DNA of 64,000 bases from Streptomyces sp. TSRI0107 (GCF_001905845.1 NZ_LIVZ01000004.1:186001-250000); one strand, 5' to 3'; counted from the stretch's first letter, positions 44,833 to 52,578 are shown. A program made the numbers and translations. The notes: generated by a model from the letters alone, not told the origin.

Positions 44833-44871
44833 ACCCCGGGTGGCGGTTGCCCCCCGGGGTCACAATTTTTT
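44833..44871 (+). terminator. Intrinsic terminator with U-tract
   Basis: An 8-bp stem (ACCCCGGG 44833-44840 with CCCGGGGT 44853-44860), 12-nt loop, then CACAATTTTTT (44861-44871). The T-tract follows the stem only on the plus strand, whereas both neighbouring genes are on the minus strand; it may still end the leftward acidic-tail transcript. Confidence 0.55.
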
Positions 44872-44881
44872 CCCCGCGCGC

Positions 44882-45265
44882 TCAGCCGCCCGACGCCGCG
44901 CCCTCGTCGTCCTCGTCGTCCTCGTCGTCCTCGTCGTATGCCTCGCCCTCGTCGTCATCGTCCTCGTCGAGGTCCCACTCCGGCGAATCCGGGTCGTAGT
45001 CGACCTGTTCGCTGCTCCAGGAGGCCTGCTGGAGCTCGATCCCCGGCACCTCGCCGACCAGGTCGAACGGGTCGACGAGGTAGGCCAGGGCCTCCGCGGT
45101 GTCCTCCGTCACAGCGCTCTCGGCATGTACCCGTTCCCCGGCCGGCATATCCGATTCGCCGGCGACCTTGCGCAACGCGGCCTTGGTGACCGCGTCCTCG
45201 TCCATCACTTCGAGGACGAGCTCTACTCGAAGCCGGACAAAACGTGATGTCTCTGGAGTGCTCAT
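44882..45265 (-). CDS. Conserved hypothetical protein with acidic low-complexity tail
   Basis: 127 residues. The first ~90 residues form a small alpha/beta domain (RFVRLRVELVLEVMDEDAVTKAAL) and the last ~35 are almost only Asp and Glu, ending in GAASGG. The tail is encoded by a (GAC/GAG/GAT)n tract (44895-44960), so its length probably varies between strains. The ATG at 45265 has TACGCT 6 nt upstream, a leaderless-type start. No known function. It is divergent from the sortase-substrate gene. Confidence 0.75.
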   Translation of the reverse strand: MSTPETSRFVRLRVELVLEVMDEDAVTKAALRKVAGESDMPAGERVHAESAVTEDTAEALAYLVDPFDLVGEVPGIELQQASWSSEQVDYDPDSPEWDLDEDDDDEGEAYDEDDEDDEDDEGAASGG

Positions 45266-45271
45266 GCCCGG

Positions 45272-45277
45272 AGCGTA
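45272..45277 (-). promoter_or_regulatory. -10 hexamer for the acidic-tail gene
   Basis: TACGCT on the minus strand ends 6 nt before the ATG at 45265; no ribosome site. Confidence 0.4.
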
Positions 45278-45374
45278 CGGCCAGGTGCTCCCGTGACTTT
45301 CCCGTGACCCGCGACTTTCACTAACATCGCCCCACACGGCCAATTCGCCAGCGCCACAAGGGGATCGATATTCC

Positions 45375-45671
45375 GTGTCATCCGCTCGCCGTCCGTTGCT
45401 GACCGCCACCGCCGCGGGCACCCTGCTGGGCGCCCTGTGGTTCGTCCCGTCCGCGAACGCGACCTCGGACGACTCGGCCAGAGAGCAGCCCGCGGCCACG
45501 CGGACGACGCAGGCCAGGGCGGCCTCGCTGACCACGTCCGAGAGCGGGCCCCGGCTCGCCGACACCGGCAGCTTCGACAGCACCCCGTACGTCGTCGGCG
45601 GCACGTTCTGCCTGACGCTGGGCGCCGGGTTCGTGGTGTATTCGGTGCGCAGGGAACGTCTTGGGCTGTAA
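45375..45671 (+). CDS. Small surface protein with LAXTG sortase-E-type signal
   Basis: 98 residues. Signal peptide (ARRPLLTATAAGTLLGALWFVPSANA), a ~30-residue Thr/Ala/Arg-rich mature region, then LADTG (61-65), a hydrophobic helix (72-91) and a positively charged RRERLGL tail. This is a complete cell-wall sorting signal of the LAXTG type recognised by class E sortases of Streptomyces. After sorting only about 35 residues would be displayed. The start is GTG at 45375. The lipoprotein gene behind it has its own promoter. Confidence 0.75.
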   Translation: MSSARRPLLTATAAGTLLGALWFVPSANATSDDSAREQPAATRTTQARAASLTTSESGPRLADTGSFDSTPYVVGGTFCLTLGAGFVVYSVRRERLGL

Positions 45672-45690
45672 GCCCGGAAGATAATCTGGC

Positions 45691-45720
45691 TTGACGTGTT
45701 CTTGACTGGCCCTTCATAGT
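45691..45720 (+). promoter_or_regulatory. Promoter of the lipoprotein gene
   Basis: TTGACG (45691-45696), an 18-nt spacer and CATAGT (45715-45720), then 6 nt to the ATG. One of the best sigma-70-type promoters in the window; it predicts a leaderless mRNA. Confidence 0.6.
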
Positions 45721-45726
45721 CCGCTC

Positions 45727-46518
45727 ATGAAGAGATCATCGGGTGCGCGACTGGGCGCCACAGCTGTTGTGAGCGTGCTGTCGCTCGCCCTTGTCACGGG
45801 CTGCTCGGAGAGCGAGTCCAGCGGGGACAAGAGCCTCGGTTCGGACGAGAAGGCCCCTGCCGCCAAGGCGCTCAGCGCGGCGGAACTGAAGAAGCTGATC
45901 ATCGCCGACGGCGAGGTCGACGGGTACAAGGTCGAGCCGCTCGACAAGTCCGCGGTGATGACCAAGGACGACGTCAAGACGGACGAGAAGTGCCTCCCGC
46001 TGACCTACGTCATGAGCGGTCTGGCCCCGGGCGACGCCGCGGCGGAGACGAACACCGGCGCCGTCGAGGAGAAGAGCCCGACGGACACCGCGTCCAAGTC
46101 CCTGGAGGACCTGGCCGAGGGTGACGCCGAGGACATGATGGCCGACGCGATGAACGTGGACTACACGGTCGTCGGCCTCTCCTCCTACGACGGTGACGGC
46201 GCCGAGCAGACGATGAAGTCGGTCGCCGACGCGGTCGCGAACTGCGCGGGCGGCTTCTCCGGCACGTCGCAGGGCGAGGACCAGAAGGTCACCAAGGTGA
46301 CCGAGGAGAAGTCGTCGGGCACCGGCGACGAGTCCGTGGCGTTCGTGGTGACCGGCGACATGGAGGACGGCTCGACGGGCGACGTCCACGCCGAGGTCGT
46401 GCGGCACGGCAGCACCATCGCGACGTACTACACGCTCAACCTCGGTGCGCTCATGACCGGTGACAAGTACGCCGTTCCGGCGGAGCTGGTGAAGTTCCAG
46501 GCCGGCAAGCTCAAGTAA
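45727..46518 (+). CDS. Secreted lipoprotein of unknown function
   Basis: 263 residues. Lipobox LALVTGC (Cys near 26) after a basic n-region. The mature part is rich in Ser, Asp, Glu and Lys and contains three Cys (KCLPL, ANCAGG and the lipid Cys). It looks like the PknH-like sensor-type lipoproteins of Streptomyces (ALSAAELKKLIIADGEVDGYKV at the start of the domain, then ESVAFVVTGDMEDGS). A ligand-binding role is possible but not shown. The stop is followed by a strong terminator. Confidence 0.8.
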   Translation: MKRSSGARLGATAVVSVLSLALVTGCSESESSGDKSLGSDEKAPAAKALSAAELKKLIIADGEVDGYKVEPLDKSAVMTKDDVKTDEKCLPLTYVMSGLAPGDAAAETNTGAVEEKSPTDTASKSLEDLAEGDAEDMMADAMNVDYTVVGLSSYDGDGAEQTMKSVADAVANCAGGFSGTSQGEDQKVTKVTEEKSSGTGDESVAFVVTGDMEDGSTGDVHAEVVRHGSTIATYYTLNLGALMTGDKYAVPAELVKFQAGKLK

Positions 46519-46532
46519 GCCCGCCAGGCACT

Positions 46533-46573
46533 GCCGAAGGGCCCCGTCCGCATCGCGGGCGGGGCCCTTCGGC
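46533..46573. terminator. Strong bidirectional terminator
   Basis: A 19-bp stem (46533-46551 with 46555-46573, one G-T pair) with a 3-nt loop, between the lipoprotein gene and convergent hutH. Confidence 0.8.
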
Positions 46574-46607
46574 GTCCGTACGGCCAGCCCCTAGGGGGCG
46601 TCTCCCC

Positions 46608-48182
46608 CTAGCGCAGCGGTCCGGTGACCGTCTCCACCGCCGCGACCAGCCGCCCGTCGCGCACGAACGCGTCGGCCGCCGCGAGGTCGGGGGCGAGGAA
46701 GCGGTCGGGGCCGGGGCCCTCGACGCCGGCCGCGCGGACCGCGTCCAGGACGGCGCGGGTCGCCGGGGCCGGGGTCAGGCCCTCGCGCAGCTGGACGGCA
46801 CGGGTGGCGGCGTACAGCTCGACGGCGATGACGCGGGTGAGGTTGTCCACGGCCGTGCGCAGCTTGCGGGCCGCCGACCAGCCCATGGAGACGTGGTCCT
46901 CCTGCATCGCGGAGGACGGGATGGAGTCCGCGGACGCCGGTACGGCCAGCCGCTTCAGCTCGCTGACCAGGGCGGCCTGCGTGTACTGAGCGATCATCAG
47001 ACCGCTGTCCACGCCCGCGTCGTCGGCGAGGAACGGCGGCAGGCCGTGGCTGCGGTTCTTGTCCAGCAGCCGGTCGGTGCGGCGCTCGGCGATGGAGGCG
47101 AGGTCGGCGGCTGCGATGGCGAGGAAGTCCAGGACGTAGGCGACCGGGGCGCCGTGGAAGTTGCCGTTGGACTCCACCCGGCCTCCCCCGGAGCCGAAAG
47201 CCTGGGAGGTGCCCCCGGGCAGCACGACGGGGTTGTCGACGGCCGACGCCAGTTCGCGCTCGGCGACCAGGCGGGCGTGCGCCATGGTGTCGCGGCCGGC
47301 GCCGGCGACCTGCGGGGCGCAGCGCACCGAGTAGGCGTCCTGGACGCGGGGCGCGTCGTCCTGGTGATGACCGGTCAGGCCGGAACCGTTCAGCACGGCG
47401 AGCATGTTGGCGGCGCTGTCGCCCTGGCCGGGGTGGGGCCGGATGGCGTGCAGTTCGGGGGCGAGGACCCTGTCGGTGCCGAGCAGGGCCTCGAGGCTCA
47501 GGGCGGCGGTGACGTCGGCGGACTTGTAGAGGGTGTCGAGGTCGGCGAGGGCCATGATCAGCATGCCGAGCATGCCGTCGGTGCCGTTGAGGAGGGCGAG
47601 GCCCTCCTTCTCGCGCAGCTCGACGGGGGCGATGCCGTGCTCGGCGAGCAGTTCCCCGGCGGGGCGGACGGTGCCGTCCGGGCCTTCGGCGTCGCCCTCG
47701 CCCATCAGCGTCAGGGCGCAGTGGGAGAGCGGGGCGAGGTCACCGGAGCAGCCGAGGGAGCCGTACTCGTGCACGACCGGGGTGATGCCGGCGTTGAGGA
47801 CGTCCGCCATGGTCTGCGCGACCTCGGGCCGCACGCCGGTGTGTCCGGAGCAGACGGTCTTCAGCCGCAGGAACATCAGGGCCCGTACGACCTCCCGCTC
47901 GACGCGCGGGCCCATGCCGGCGGCGTGCGAGCGGACGATGTTGCGCTGGAGCTGGGTGCGCAGCTCCTGGCCGATGTGCCGGGTCGCCAGGGCGCCGAAG
48001 CCGGTGGAGACGCCGTAGACGGGGTCCGGCTTGGCCGCCAGCGCGTCCACGATCTCGCGGGCCGCGGTGAGGGCGGCCACCGCCTCGTCGGAGAGCTCGA
48101 CACGGGCGCCGCGGCGGGCCACGGCGAGGACGTCGGACGCGGTGACGCCGGACGTCCCCACCACCACAGTGTGCATATCCAT
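46608..48182 (-). CDS. hutH: Histidine ammonia-lyase (with in-frame repeat insertion)
   Basis: A 524-residue enzyme that converts histidine to urocanate and ammonia, the first step of histidine degradation. The MIO cofactor forms from the GSLGCSGDLAPL segment (CSG as in other Streptomyces HutH). YGVSTGFGALA and the C-terminal PSSAMQEDHVSMGW are intact. It is about 10 residues longer than S. griseus HutH as I recall it, because residues 323-334 (GGTSQAFGSGGG) replace DG; this matches a palindromic DNA insert. The ATG at 48182 (MDMHTVVVG) is supported by TACGCT 7 nt upstream. Monocistronic. Confidence 0.95.
   Translation of the reverse strand: MDMHTVVVGTSGVTASDVLAVARRGARVELSDEAVAALTAAREIVDALAAKPDPVYGVSTGFGALATRHIGQELRTQLQRNIVRSHAAGMGPRVEREVVRALMFLRLKTVCSGHTGVRPEVAQTMADVLNAGITPVVHEYGSLGCSGDLAPLSHCALTLMGEGDAEGPDGTVRPAGELLAEHGIAPVELREKEGLALLNGTDGMLGMLIMALADLDTLYKSADVTAALSLEALLGTDRVLAPELHAIRPHPGQGDSAANMLAVLNGSGLTGHHQDDAPRVQDAYSVRCAPQVAGAGRDTMAHARLVAERELASAVDNPVVLPGGTSQAFGSGGGRVESNGNFHGAPVAYVLDFLAIAAADLASIAERRTDRLLDKNRSHGLPPFLADDAGVDSGLMIAQYTQAALVSELKRLAVPASADSIPSSAMQEDHVSMGWSAARKLRTAVDNLTRVIAVELYAATRAVQLREGLTPAPATRAVLDAVRAAGVEGPGPDRFLAPDLAAADAFVRDGRLVAAVETVTGPLR
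47182..47219. repeat. Short palindromic repeat inserted in frame in hutH
   Basis: CCTCCC (47182-47187) and GGGAGG (47204-47209) arms flank CCGGAGCCGAAAGCCT, followed by TGCCCCC. I recognise this as a Streptomyces dispersed element of the CACCTCCC...GGGAGG family. It adds about 30 bp (10 codons) to hutH without breaking the frame. Confidence 0.55.
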
Positions 48183-48189
48183 ATTCAGG

Positions 48190-48218
48190 AGCGTACGCAG
48201 TGAATTCGAAAATGTCAC
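48190..48218 (-). promoter_or_regulatory. hutH promoter (leaderless)
   Basis: GTGACA (48213-48218), a 17-nt spacer and TACGCT (48190-48195) on the minus strand, then 7 nt to the ATG at 48182. Confidence 0.5.
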
Positions 48219-48273
48219 CAGTGGGTGCGGGGTTCACCCCTTACTCACATCTCACACGGTCACACCGGGCCCC

Positions 48274-49416
48274 TCAGGGCCGCCCCCGGAAGCGGCGGCG
48301 CTCGCGGGACGTCTCGGGGGACGGCTCGTCGGCCAGGCGTACGACGGGGTCGTCCGGTCCCTCCCGGCCCGCGACCACCGGTCTGGCCGCGCGGACGGCC
48401 TTGGCGCGGTACTGGGCGGCGTCGGCGAGGCGGAACAGCCGGCGGGCGGAGCGGACCGCGCCGATCGGCTCCTCGGTGGAGGCGACCCCGCAGGCGACGC
48501 CCTCCCCCAGGTCCAGCTCGGCCGCCCGGCGGCACAGTTCGCCGGCCACCTTCACCACGTCCTCGGCGGGCGGCCCGACCGCGAGCAGACAGAACTCGTC
48601 CCCGCCGAGCCGGGCGGCCAGGGTCCCCGGCAGCATCGCGCCGCACAGGGACAGCACCGACCCGAACCGTTCCAGCAGCCGGTCGCCGACGGCGTGGCCG
48701 AGGGTGTCGTTGACGCGTTTGAGCCCGTTGAGGTCGCAGACCACCAGGCTGACGACCACGCCCTCCTCGCGATGCCGCTCCACCGCCTCGTCCAGCCGCA
48801 TGTCGACCGCGCGGCGGTTGGCGAGGCCGGTCAGCGAGTCGGTGAAGGCCAGCCGGCGGGCCTCCTCCAGCCGCTCGGTCTGCGCGATGCCCGCGGCCAC
48901 CACGGCGGCCAGGACGGTCGCGAAGTCGGCGTCGCCCCGGTCGAACACCGGCGTACCGGCCGGGCGGGCCACGTACAGCTCGCCCCAGGCCCGGCCGTGC
49001 AGCACGATCGGCGCGACCACACAGGACCCCCGGCCGCGGCGGCGCAGCGCCGAGACCCGCTGGTGCACGAAACCGGCGCGCCCCTCGGTCGGCCCGTCGG
49101 CGGTCTCCACCCAGGCGTCCGGTTCACCGCCGGCCGCCCACTGCTCGTGCAGGAACTCGGTGATCTCGGCGAACTGGTGCACCGGATAGGTCTCGTCCTC
49201 CGGGAACTCCACCTCGTCCGGCGCCCGCTCACCGACGTTCACCAGCACCCGCAGCCGCCCCAGCTCCCGCTCCCACACCGACAGCGCGGCGAAGCTCCCG
49301 CCCAGCGCCCGGCACGCCCCGACCGCCGCGGCCCGCCACGACTCGCGCGGAGTGCGCGCCGCGGCCATGCCCTGCGCGAGCGCGACGACGTCCGCGAGCC
49401 GGTTGTCCTCACCCAT
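48274..49416 (-). CDS. GAF-GGDEF diguanylate cyclase
   Basis: 380 residues. A GAF sensor domain (~20-180) is followed by a GGDEF domain whose active site is intact (ARLGGDEFCLL, GGDEF at 271-275), with FTDSLTGLANRRAVD and CDLNGLKRVNDTLGHAVGD. It should make c-di-GMP, which in Streptomyces controls BldD and development. The GAF-GGDEF layout matches the enzyme I recall as CdgE in S. coelicolor, but the symbol is not assigned here. No RxxD inhibitory site is obvious. The ATG at 49416 has TAGCCT 6 nt upstream (leaderless type). Confidence 0.9.
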   Translation of the reverse strand: MGEDNRLADVVALAQGMAAARTPRESWRAAAVGACRALGGSFAALSVWERELGRLRVLVNVGERAPDEVEFPEDETYPVHQFAEITEFLHEQWAAGGEPDAWVETADGPTEGRAGFVHQRVSALRRRGRGSCVVAPIVLHGRAWGELYVARPAGTPVFDRGDADFATVLAAVVAAGIAQTERLEEARRLAFTDSLTGLANRRAVDMRLDEAVERHREEGVVVSLVVCDLNGLKRVNDTLGHAVGDRLLERFGSVLSLCGAMLPGTLAARLGGDEFCLLAVGPPAEDVVKVAGELCRRAAELDLGEGVACGVASTEEPIGAVRSARRLFRLADAAQYRAKAVRAARPVVAGREGPDDPVVRLADEPSPETSRERRRFRGRP

Positions 49417-49422
49417 TGCTCC

Positions 49423-49428
49423 AGGCTA
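49423..49428 (-). promoter_or_regulatory. -10 hexamer for the diguanylate cyclase gene
   Basis: TAGCCT on the minus strand, 6 nt before the ATG at 49416. Confidence 0.4.
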
Positions 49429-49522
49429 GGGAGCTTTCGGGGGATGTGGGACGTTGATGCGCCGCTTGGAGTGATCACCACGGCCGCGCCGGGCCCGGCA
49501 GGACGGGTTCCCGCGCACTCCG

Positions 49523-49596
49523 CCGGCACCGGACGGAGTCTCACTCCCCGGCACGGACGGAGTCTCACTCCCCGGCACCGGACGGGGTCTCACTCC
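49523..49596. repeat. Three tandem 24-25 bp repeats at the enoyl-CoA hydratase 3' end
   Basis: Units start at 49523, 49548 and 49572 (consensus CCGGCACCGGACGGAGTCTC plus ACTCC). The third overlaps the last codons and stop of the hydratase gene. Each unit carries a GGAGT-CTC-ACTCC mini-hairpin (GGGGT in the third), so the array may also terminate transcription. Confidence 0.7.
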
Positions 49597-50405
49597 CCCG
49601 GCCAGCGCGGCGCCCGCTTCTCGTTGAACGCCGCCACGCCCTCCGCGCGGTCGCCCGAGAACGCCACCGAGCGCCAGGCCGCGTCCTCGACCTCCAGGCC
49701 GGCCCGCAGGTCCAGGCCGTGGCCGAGACGCAGGGCGCGCTTGGCGGCACGCAGGCCCACCGGGGAGTTGGCGGCCATCCGGGAGGCCAGCGCCAGGGCC
49801 TCCGCGCGGTCCCGGCCCTCGTCCACCAGGACGTCGACCAGCCCCAGCTCCCGGGCCTCGGGCGCCTCCACCCGGCGCGCCGTGAAGATCAGCTCGGCGG
49901 CGCGGGCAGCGCCCACCCGGCGCGGCAGCAGCTGGGTCCCGCCGCCGCCGGGGATCACCCCCACGGACACCTCCGGGAGCCCCACCACCGCCGTACGGTC
50001 CGCCACGATCACGTCGCAGGACAGCGCCAGCTCGAAACCGCCGCCGAGGGCGAAGCCGTGGACCGCCGCGACCGTCGGCATCGGCAGCTCCAGCACGCCG
50101 GTGTACGCCCCGCGCGCGACCGGGCGCTGCCGGACCAGTTCGGCGTCGGTGAAGGAGTTCCGCTCCTTCAGGTCCGCGCCGACGCAGAACGCCCGTTCGT
50201 GCGTCGACGTCAGCACGACCACGCGGACGTCCCGGTCGGCGCCGAGCGCCGCGCAGGCGCCGGCGAGGGAGCGCGCCATCTCGCTGGACACCGCGTTCAT
50301 CGCCTTGGGCCGGTCGAGCGCCAGCTCCGCGACATGCCCGTCCTCGTGCCGCCGGACCAGCACGAACTCCCCGAACCGCTCCTCGCTCACAACGGCCTCG
50401 CTCAC
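49590..50405 (-). CDS. Enoyl-CoA hydratase/isomerase family protein
   Basis: A 271-residue crotonase-fold protein. RPKAMNAVSSEMAR, the oxyanion-hole AFCVGADLKER and HGFALGGGFELALSCD, and the Glu-bearing GLPEVSVGVIPGGGGTQLLPR are typical of active hydratases. It probably hydrates a 2-enoyl-CoA in fatty-acid or amino-acid degradation; the specific acyl chain is unknown. I chose GTG at 50405 because of the GGAGGGG site; GTG at 50390 gives the same core. A GTTAAC-GCGG-GTTAAC motif lies 13 bp upstream of the start. Confidence 0.92.
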   Translation of the reverse strand: MSEAVVSEERFGEFVLVRRHEDGHVAELALDRPKAMNAVSSEMARSLAGACAALGADRDVRVVVLTSTHERAFCVGADLKERNSFTDAELVRQRPVARGAYTGVLELPMPTVAAVHGFALGGGFELALSCDVIVADRTAVVGLPEVSVGVIPGGGGTQLLPRRVGAARAAELIFTARRVEAPEARELGLVDVLVDEGRDRAEALALASRMAANSPVGLRAAKRALRLGHGLDLRAGLEVEDAAWRSVAFSGDRAEGVAAFNEKRAPRWPGE

Positions 50406-50417
50406 GACACCCCTCCG

Positions 50418-50433
50418 GTTAACGCGGGTTAAC
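50418..50433. promoter_or_regulatory. Paired GTTAAC motif
   Basis: GTTAAC at 50418-50423 and 50428-50433, 10 bp apart, just upstream of the enoyl-CoA hydratase gene in an AT-richer patch. Candidate operator. Confidence 0.35.
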
Positions 50434-50623
50434 AACAGTGCCCCGATCATCGCAGCCGCGCCCCGCCGGGGAAAGAGCGAACGGGCCGTCGGCCGCCGGG
50501 GCCGCGTCCGGCGCCCCGTTCGAGTGACATCCCGCCCGACTCCCGGTCACCCGCCCGCGGGAGCGCATAACGTGCACCGCCACGGCGCACCGGGGGCGCA
50601 CGCATCGGGGAGGGATCGATCGC

Positions 50624-51244
50624 ATGACGAGCGGAACGCAGACCGACACGACCGGCACCACGAGCCGCCCGGCCCGTGGCCGGCACCGCCGCCCTCGCTC
50701 CCGCAAGCTGCTGCTCGCCGCGGCCGGCCTCGTGGTGGCCGCCGGGCTGCTGAGTCTCGTACGGCCGACGCCGGAGCCCGGTGCCGTCGACGGCCTCGGC
50801 GCCGGGCGGACCGGCCCGAGCCCGGACCGGGCCACGGCCGACGGCGGCCGGGAACGGGCGGCCGGCACGGCCGCGACCTTCGCCGCAGCACCGGAGCGCA
50901 GCCCGTCCGCGCCGTCCGCGCTCGGCGGCGTGGGGACGGCACCGAGGGCGGCGTCGGCGGGCGTGCCCGTCCCGACCGCGACCCGCTCCCCCACACACAC
51001 CGGCATCGGAGTCCCCCGCGCCACGGCCGTCCCGCACGCGCCGAATCCGCCCGCGGCCCCGTCGTCCGAGGTCACGACCGCGCCCCAGGCACCTCCCGGC
51101 ACCACCCCGCCGAAGCCGAGGCCGAAGCCGACTCCCGAGCCCGCCCCGGCCACCGGCGCCCCGGCGCCGCACCGCCCGGACGATCCGGAGCTGTGCGTAC
51201 CGGTCGTCGACCTGTGCCTGGACCCGCTGAGCAGGCGCCGCTGA
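50624..51244 (+). CDS. Membrane-anchored Pro/Ala/Thr-rich hypothetical protein
   Basis: 206 residues. A cytoplasmic basic N-terminus (RPARGRHRRPRSRK), one transmembrane helix (~28-46), then a ~150-residue Pro/Ala/Thr/Ser-rich extended outside region ending in a short ELCVPVVDLCLDPL segment with two Cys. The composition suggests a rigid cell-wall spacer. The ATG at 50624 has a GGGAGGGA site. It is convergent with the adenylate cyclase gene (28-bp gap). Function unknown. Confidence 0.65.
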   Translation: MTSGTQTDTTGTTSRPARGRHRRPRSRKLLLAAAGLVVAAGLLSLVRPTPEPGAVDGLGAGRTGPSPDRATADGGRERAAGTAATFAAAPERSPSAPSALGGVGTAPRAASAGVPVPTATRSPTHTGIGVPRATAVPHAPNPPAAPSSEVTTAPQAPPGTTPPKPRPKPTPEPAPATGAPAPHRPDDPELCVPVVDLCLDPLSRRR

Positions 51245-51272
51245 TCCCCGGCCGCGCGGCCCTAGGGGCGCC

Positions 51273-52391
51273 CTACGCCGTCCCGTCCCTGCGGCTGAGC
51301 AGCCACGGCTCGACGACGCCGAGGCCACGCACCGGCCGCTGCCACATCGGCTGGAGCGCGAAGCGGTACGCCGGCGGCTGCTCGCCCTCCTTCTCCGCGG
51401 CGGCCGCGGCCTCGGCCGCCTCCGCCTCGGAGGCCGGGGCCTCCCCGGTGCGGATCAGCTCCTCGGCGAACGCGCTGTCGACGAGCACGGCGTCCTTGGG
51501 GGCTATCGACGTCAGCCGGGAGGCCAGGTTCACCGTCGTACCGAACACATCGCCCATTCGGGTGGTCACCGTGCCGAAGGCGATACCGACGCGCAGCTCC
51601 GGCATGGTCTCGTCGTTCGCCATGGTCTCGATCAGCCGGAGCGCGATCTCCGCGGCGACCCCCGCGTCGTCGGCGGCGTACAGCACCTCGTCGCCGAGCG
51701 TCTTGATGAGCCGCCCGCCGCGCGCGGCGACCAGGTCGGCGGCCGTGGTCTCGAACGCCTCGACCAGCTCGCCCAGCTCCTCCTCCTCCAGGCGGCGGGT
51801 CAGCCGGGTGAACCCGACGAGGTCGGCGAAGCCGACGGCCAGCCGCCGGTCGACCATCTCCTCGTCGTCGGCGGCCTGGACGACCCGGCCGGTCGCGGCG
51901 GCGAGCTGCCGCCGCCAGACGTAGACCAGGAACTCCTCCAGCTCCGGCAGCAGCAGCTCGACCAGCGGATACGTGACCTCGGTACGGGTCATGCCGGGCT
52001 CCGGGGGCTCGGTCAGGCCCTCCAGGAAGGAGTCGATCTGCCATTCGGCCAGACGGGCGGTGGTCTGGCCCGTGGAACGGGCCACCTGCACCGCCATCGC
52101 CTCGCTCAGCAGGCCCGCCTCGACGAGGCCGGCCAGGCGGCGCAGCGCCAGGACGTCCGCCTCGGTGAGCGCCTTGGCCTGCCCGATGTCGGCGAAGCCC
52201 ATCGCCCGCCAGAAGCGGGACGCCAGCTCCATGGAGACGCCGGCGCTGCGGGCCGCCTGGAAGGGCGTGTAGCGGCGCTCGGCACCGAGGATGAGCTGTT
52301 CGAGACGGAGGGCGAGGGGGTCCTCGCCTGGGTCGGTGCCGTCGGGCGCCGGGTTACGACCCATGCCGGAGCCCGTGTCGTCGACGGTCAC
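51273..52391 (-). CDS. cya: Class III adenylate cyclase
   Basis: A 372-residue cytosolic cyclase. A MerR-like/helical regulatory N-terminus (~30-165) is followed by the class III catalytic domain (~180-340): metal Asp190 in GFADLVGFTRL, GGRLIKTLGDEVLYA with Lys230 and Asp234, and the transition-state VNLASRL (~288-293). The set matches an active adenylate rather than guanylate cyclase. In S. coelicolor the cya gene at this locus affects germination and development. The start is GTG at 52391 with an AGGG site. It lies downstream of birA and reads the same way. Confidence 0.9.
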   Translation of the reverse strand: MTVDDTGSGMGRNPAPDGTDPGEDPLALRLEQLILGAERRYTPFQAARSAGVSMELASRFWRAMGFADIGQAKALTEADVLALRRLAGLVEAGLLSEAMAVQVARSTGQTTARLAEWQIDSFLEGLTEPPEPGMTRTEVTYPLVELLLPELEEFLVYVWRRQLAAATGRVVQAADDEEMVDRRLAVGFADLVGFTRLTRRLEEEELGELVEAFETTAADLVAARGGRLIKTLGDEVLYAADDAGVAAEIALRLIETMANDETMPELRVGIAFGTVTTRMGDVFGTTVNLASRLTSIAPKDAVLVDSAFAEELIRTGEAPASEAEAAEAAAAAEKEGEQPPAYRFALQPMWQRPVRGLGVVEPWLLSRRDGTA

Positions 52392-52498
52392 GCCTGTTGC
52401 CCTTCCGATCTGCCACGGTCAGGTATCGACCGGCCTCAACTCTACGGCAGATGTGCGCCAGCTCACTCCGTCAGGTGGACCGGGGCGGATGCGGTGGG

Positions 52499-52567
52499 CG
52501 GGGTGGCTGTCGTCTGCCGGGTGCGGGTGGTGGGGGGGCTGGTCGCGCAGTTCCCCGCGCCCCCTCA
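52499..52567. repeat. Streptomyces-type dispersed intergenic repeat
   Basis: The birA 3' gap contains GGCTGTCGTCTGCCGGGTGC, a run of GGTGG, GGCTGGTCGCGC (52537-52548, shared with 10185-10196) and CAGTTCCCCGCGCCCC. I recognise this as a very common Streptomyces intergenic element of unknown function. Confidence 0.6.
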
Positions 52568-52578
52568 GGCCGGGTCGG

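Noticed and set aside
50624..51244. Lantibiotic or other secreted peptide precursor from the Pro-rich gene
   Set aside because: No leader-core layout, no modification enzymes nearby; a membrane-anchored spacer is simpler.
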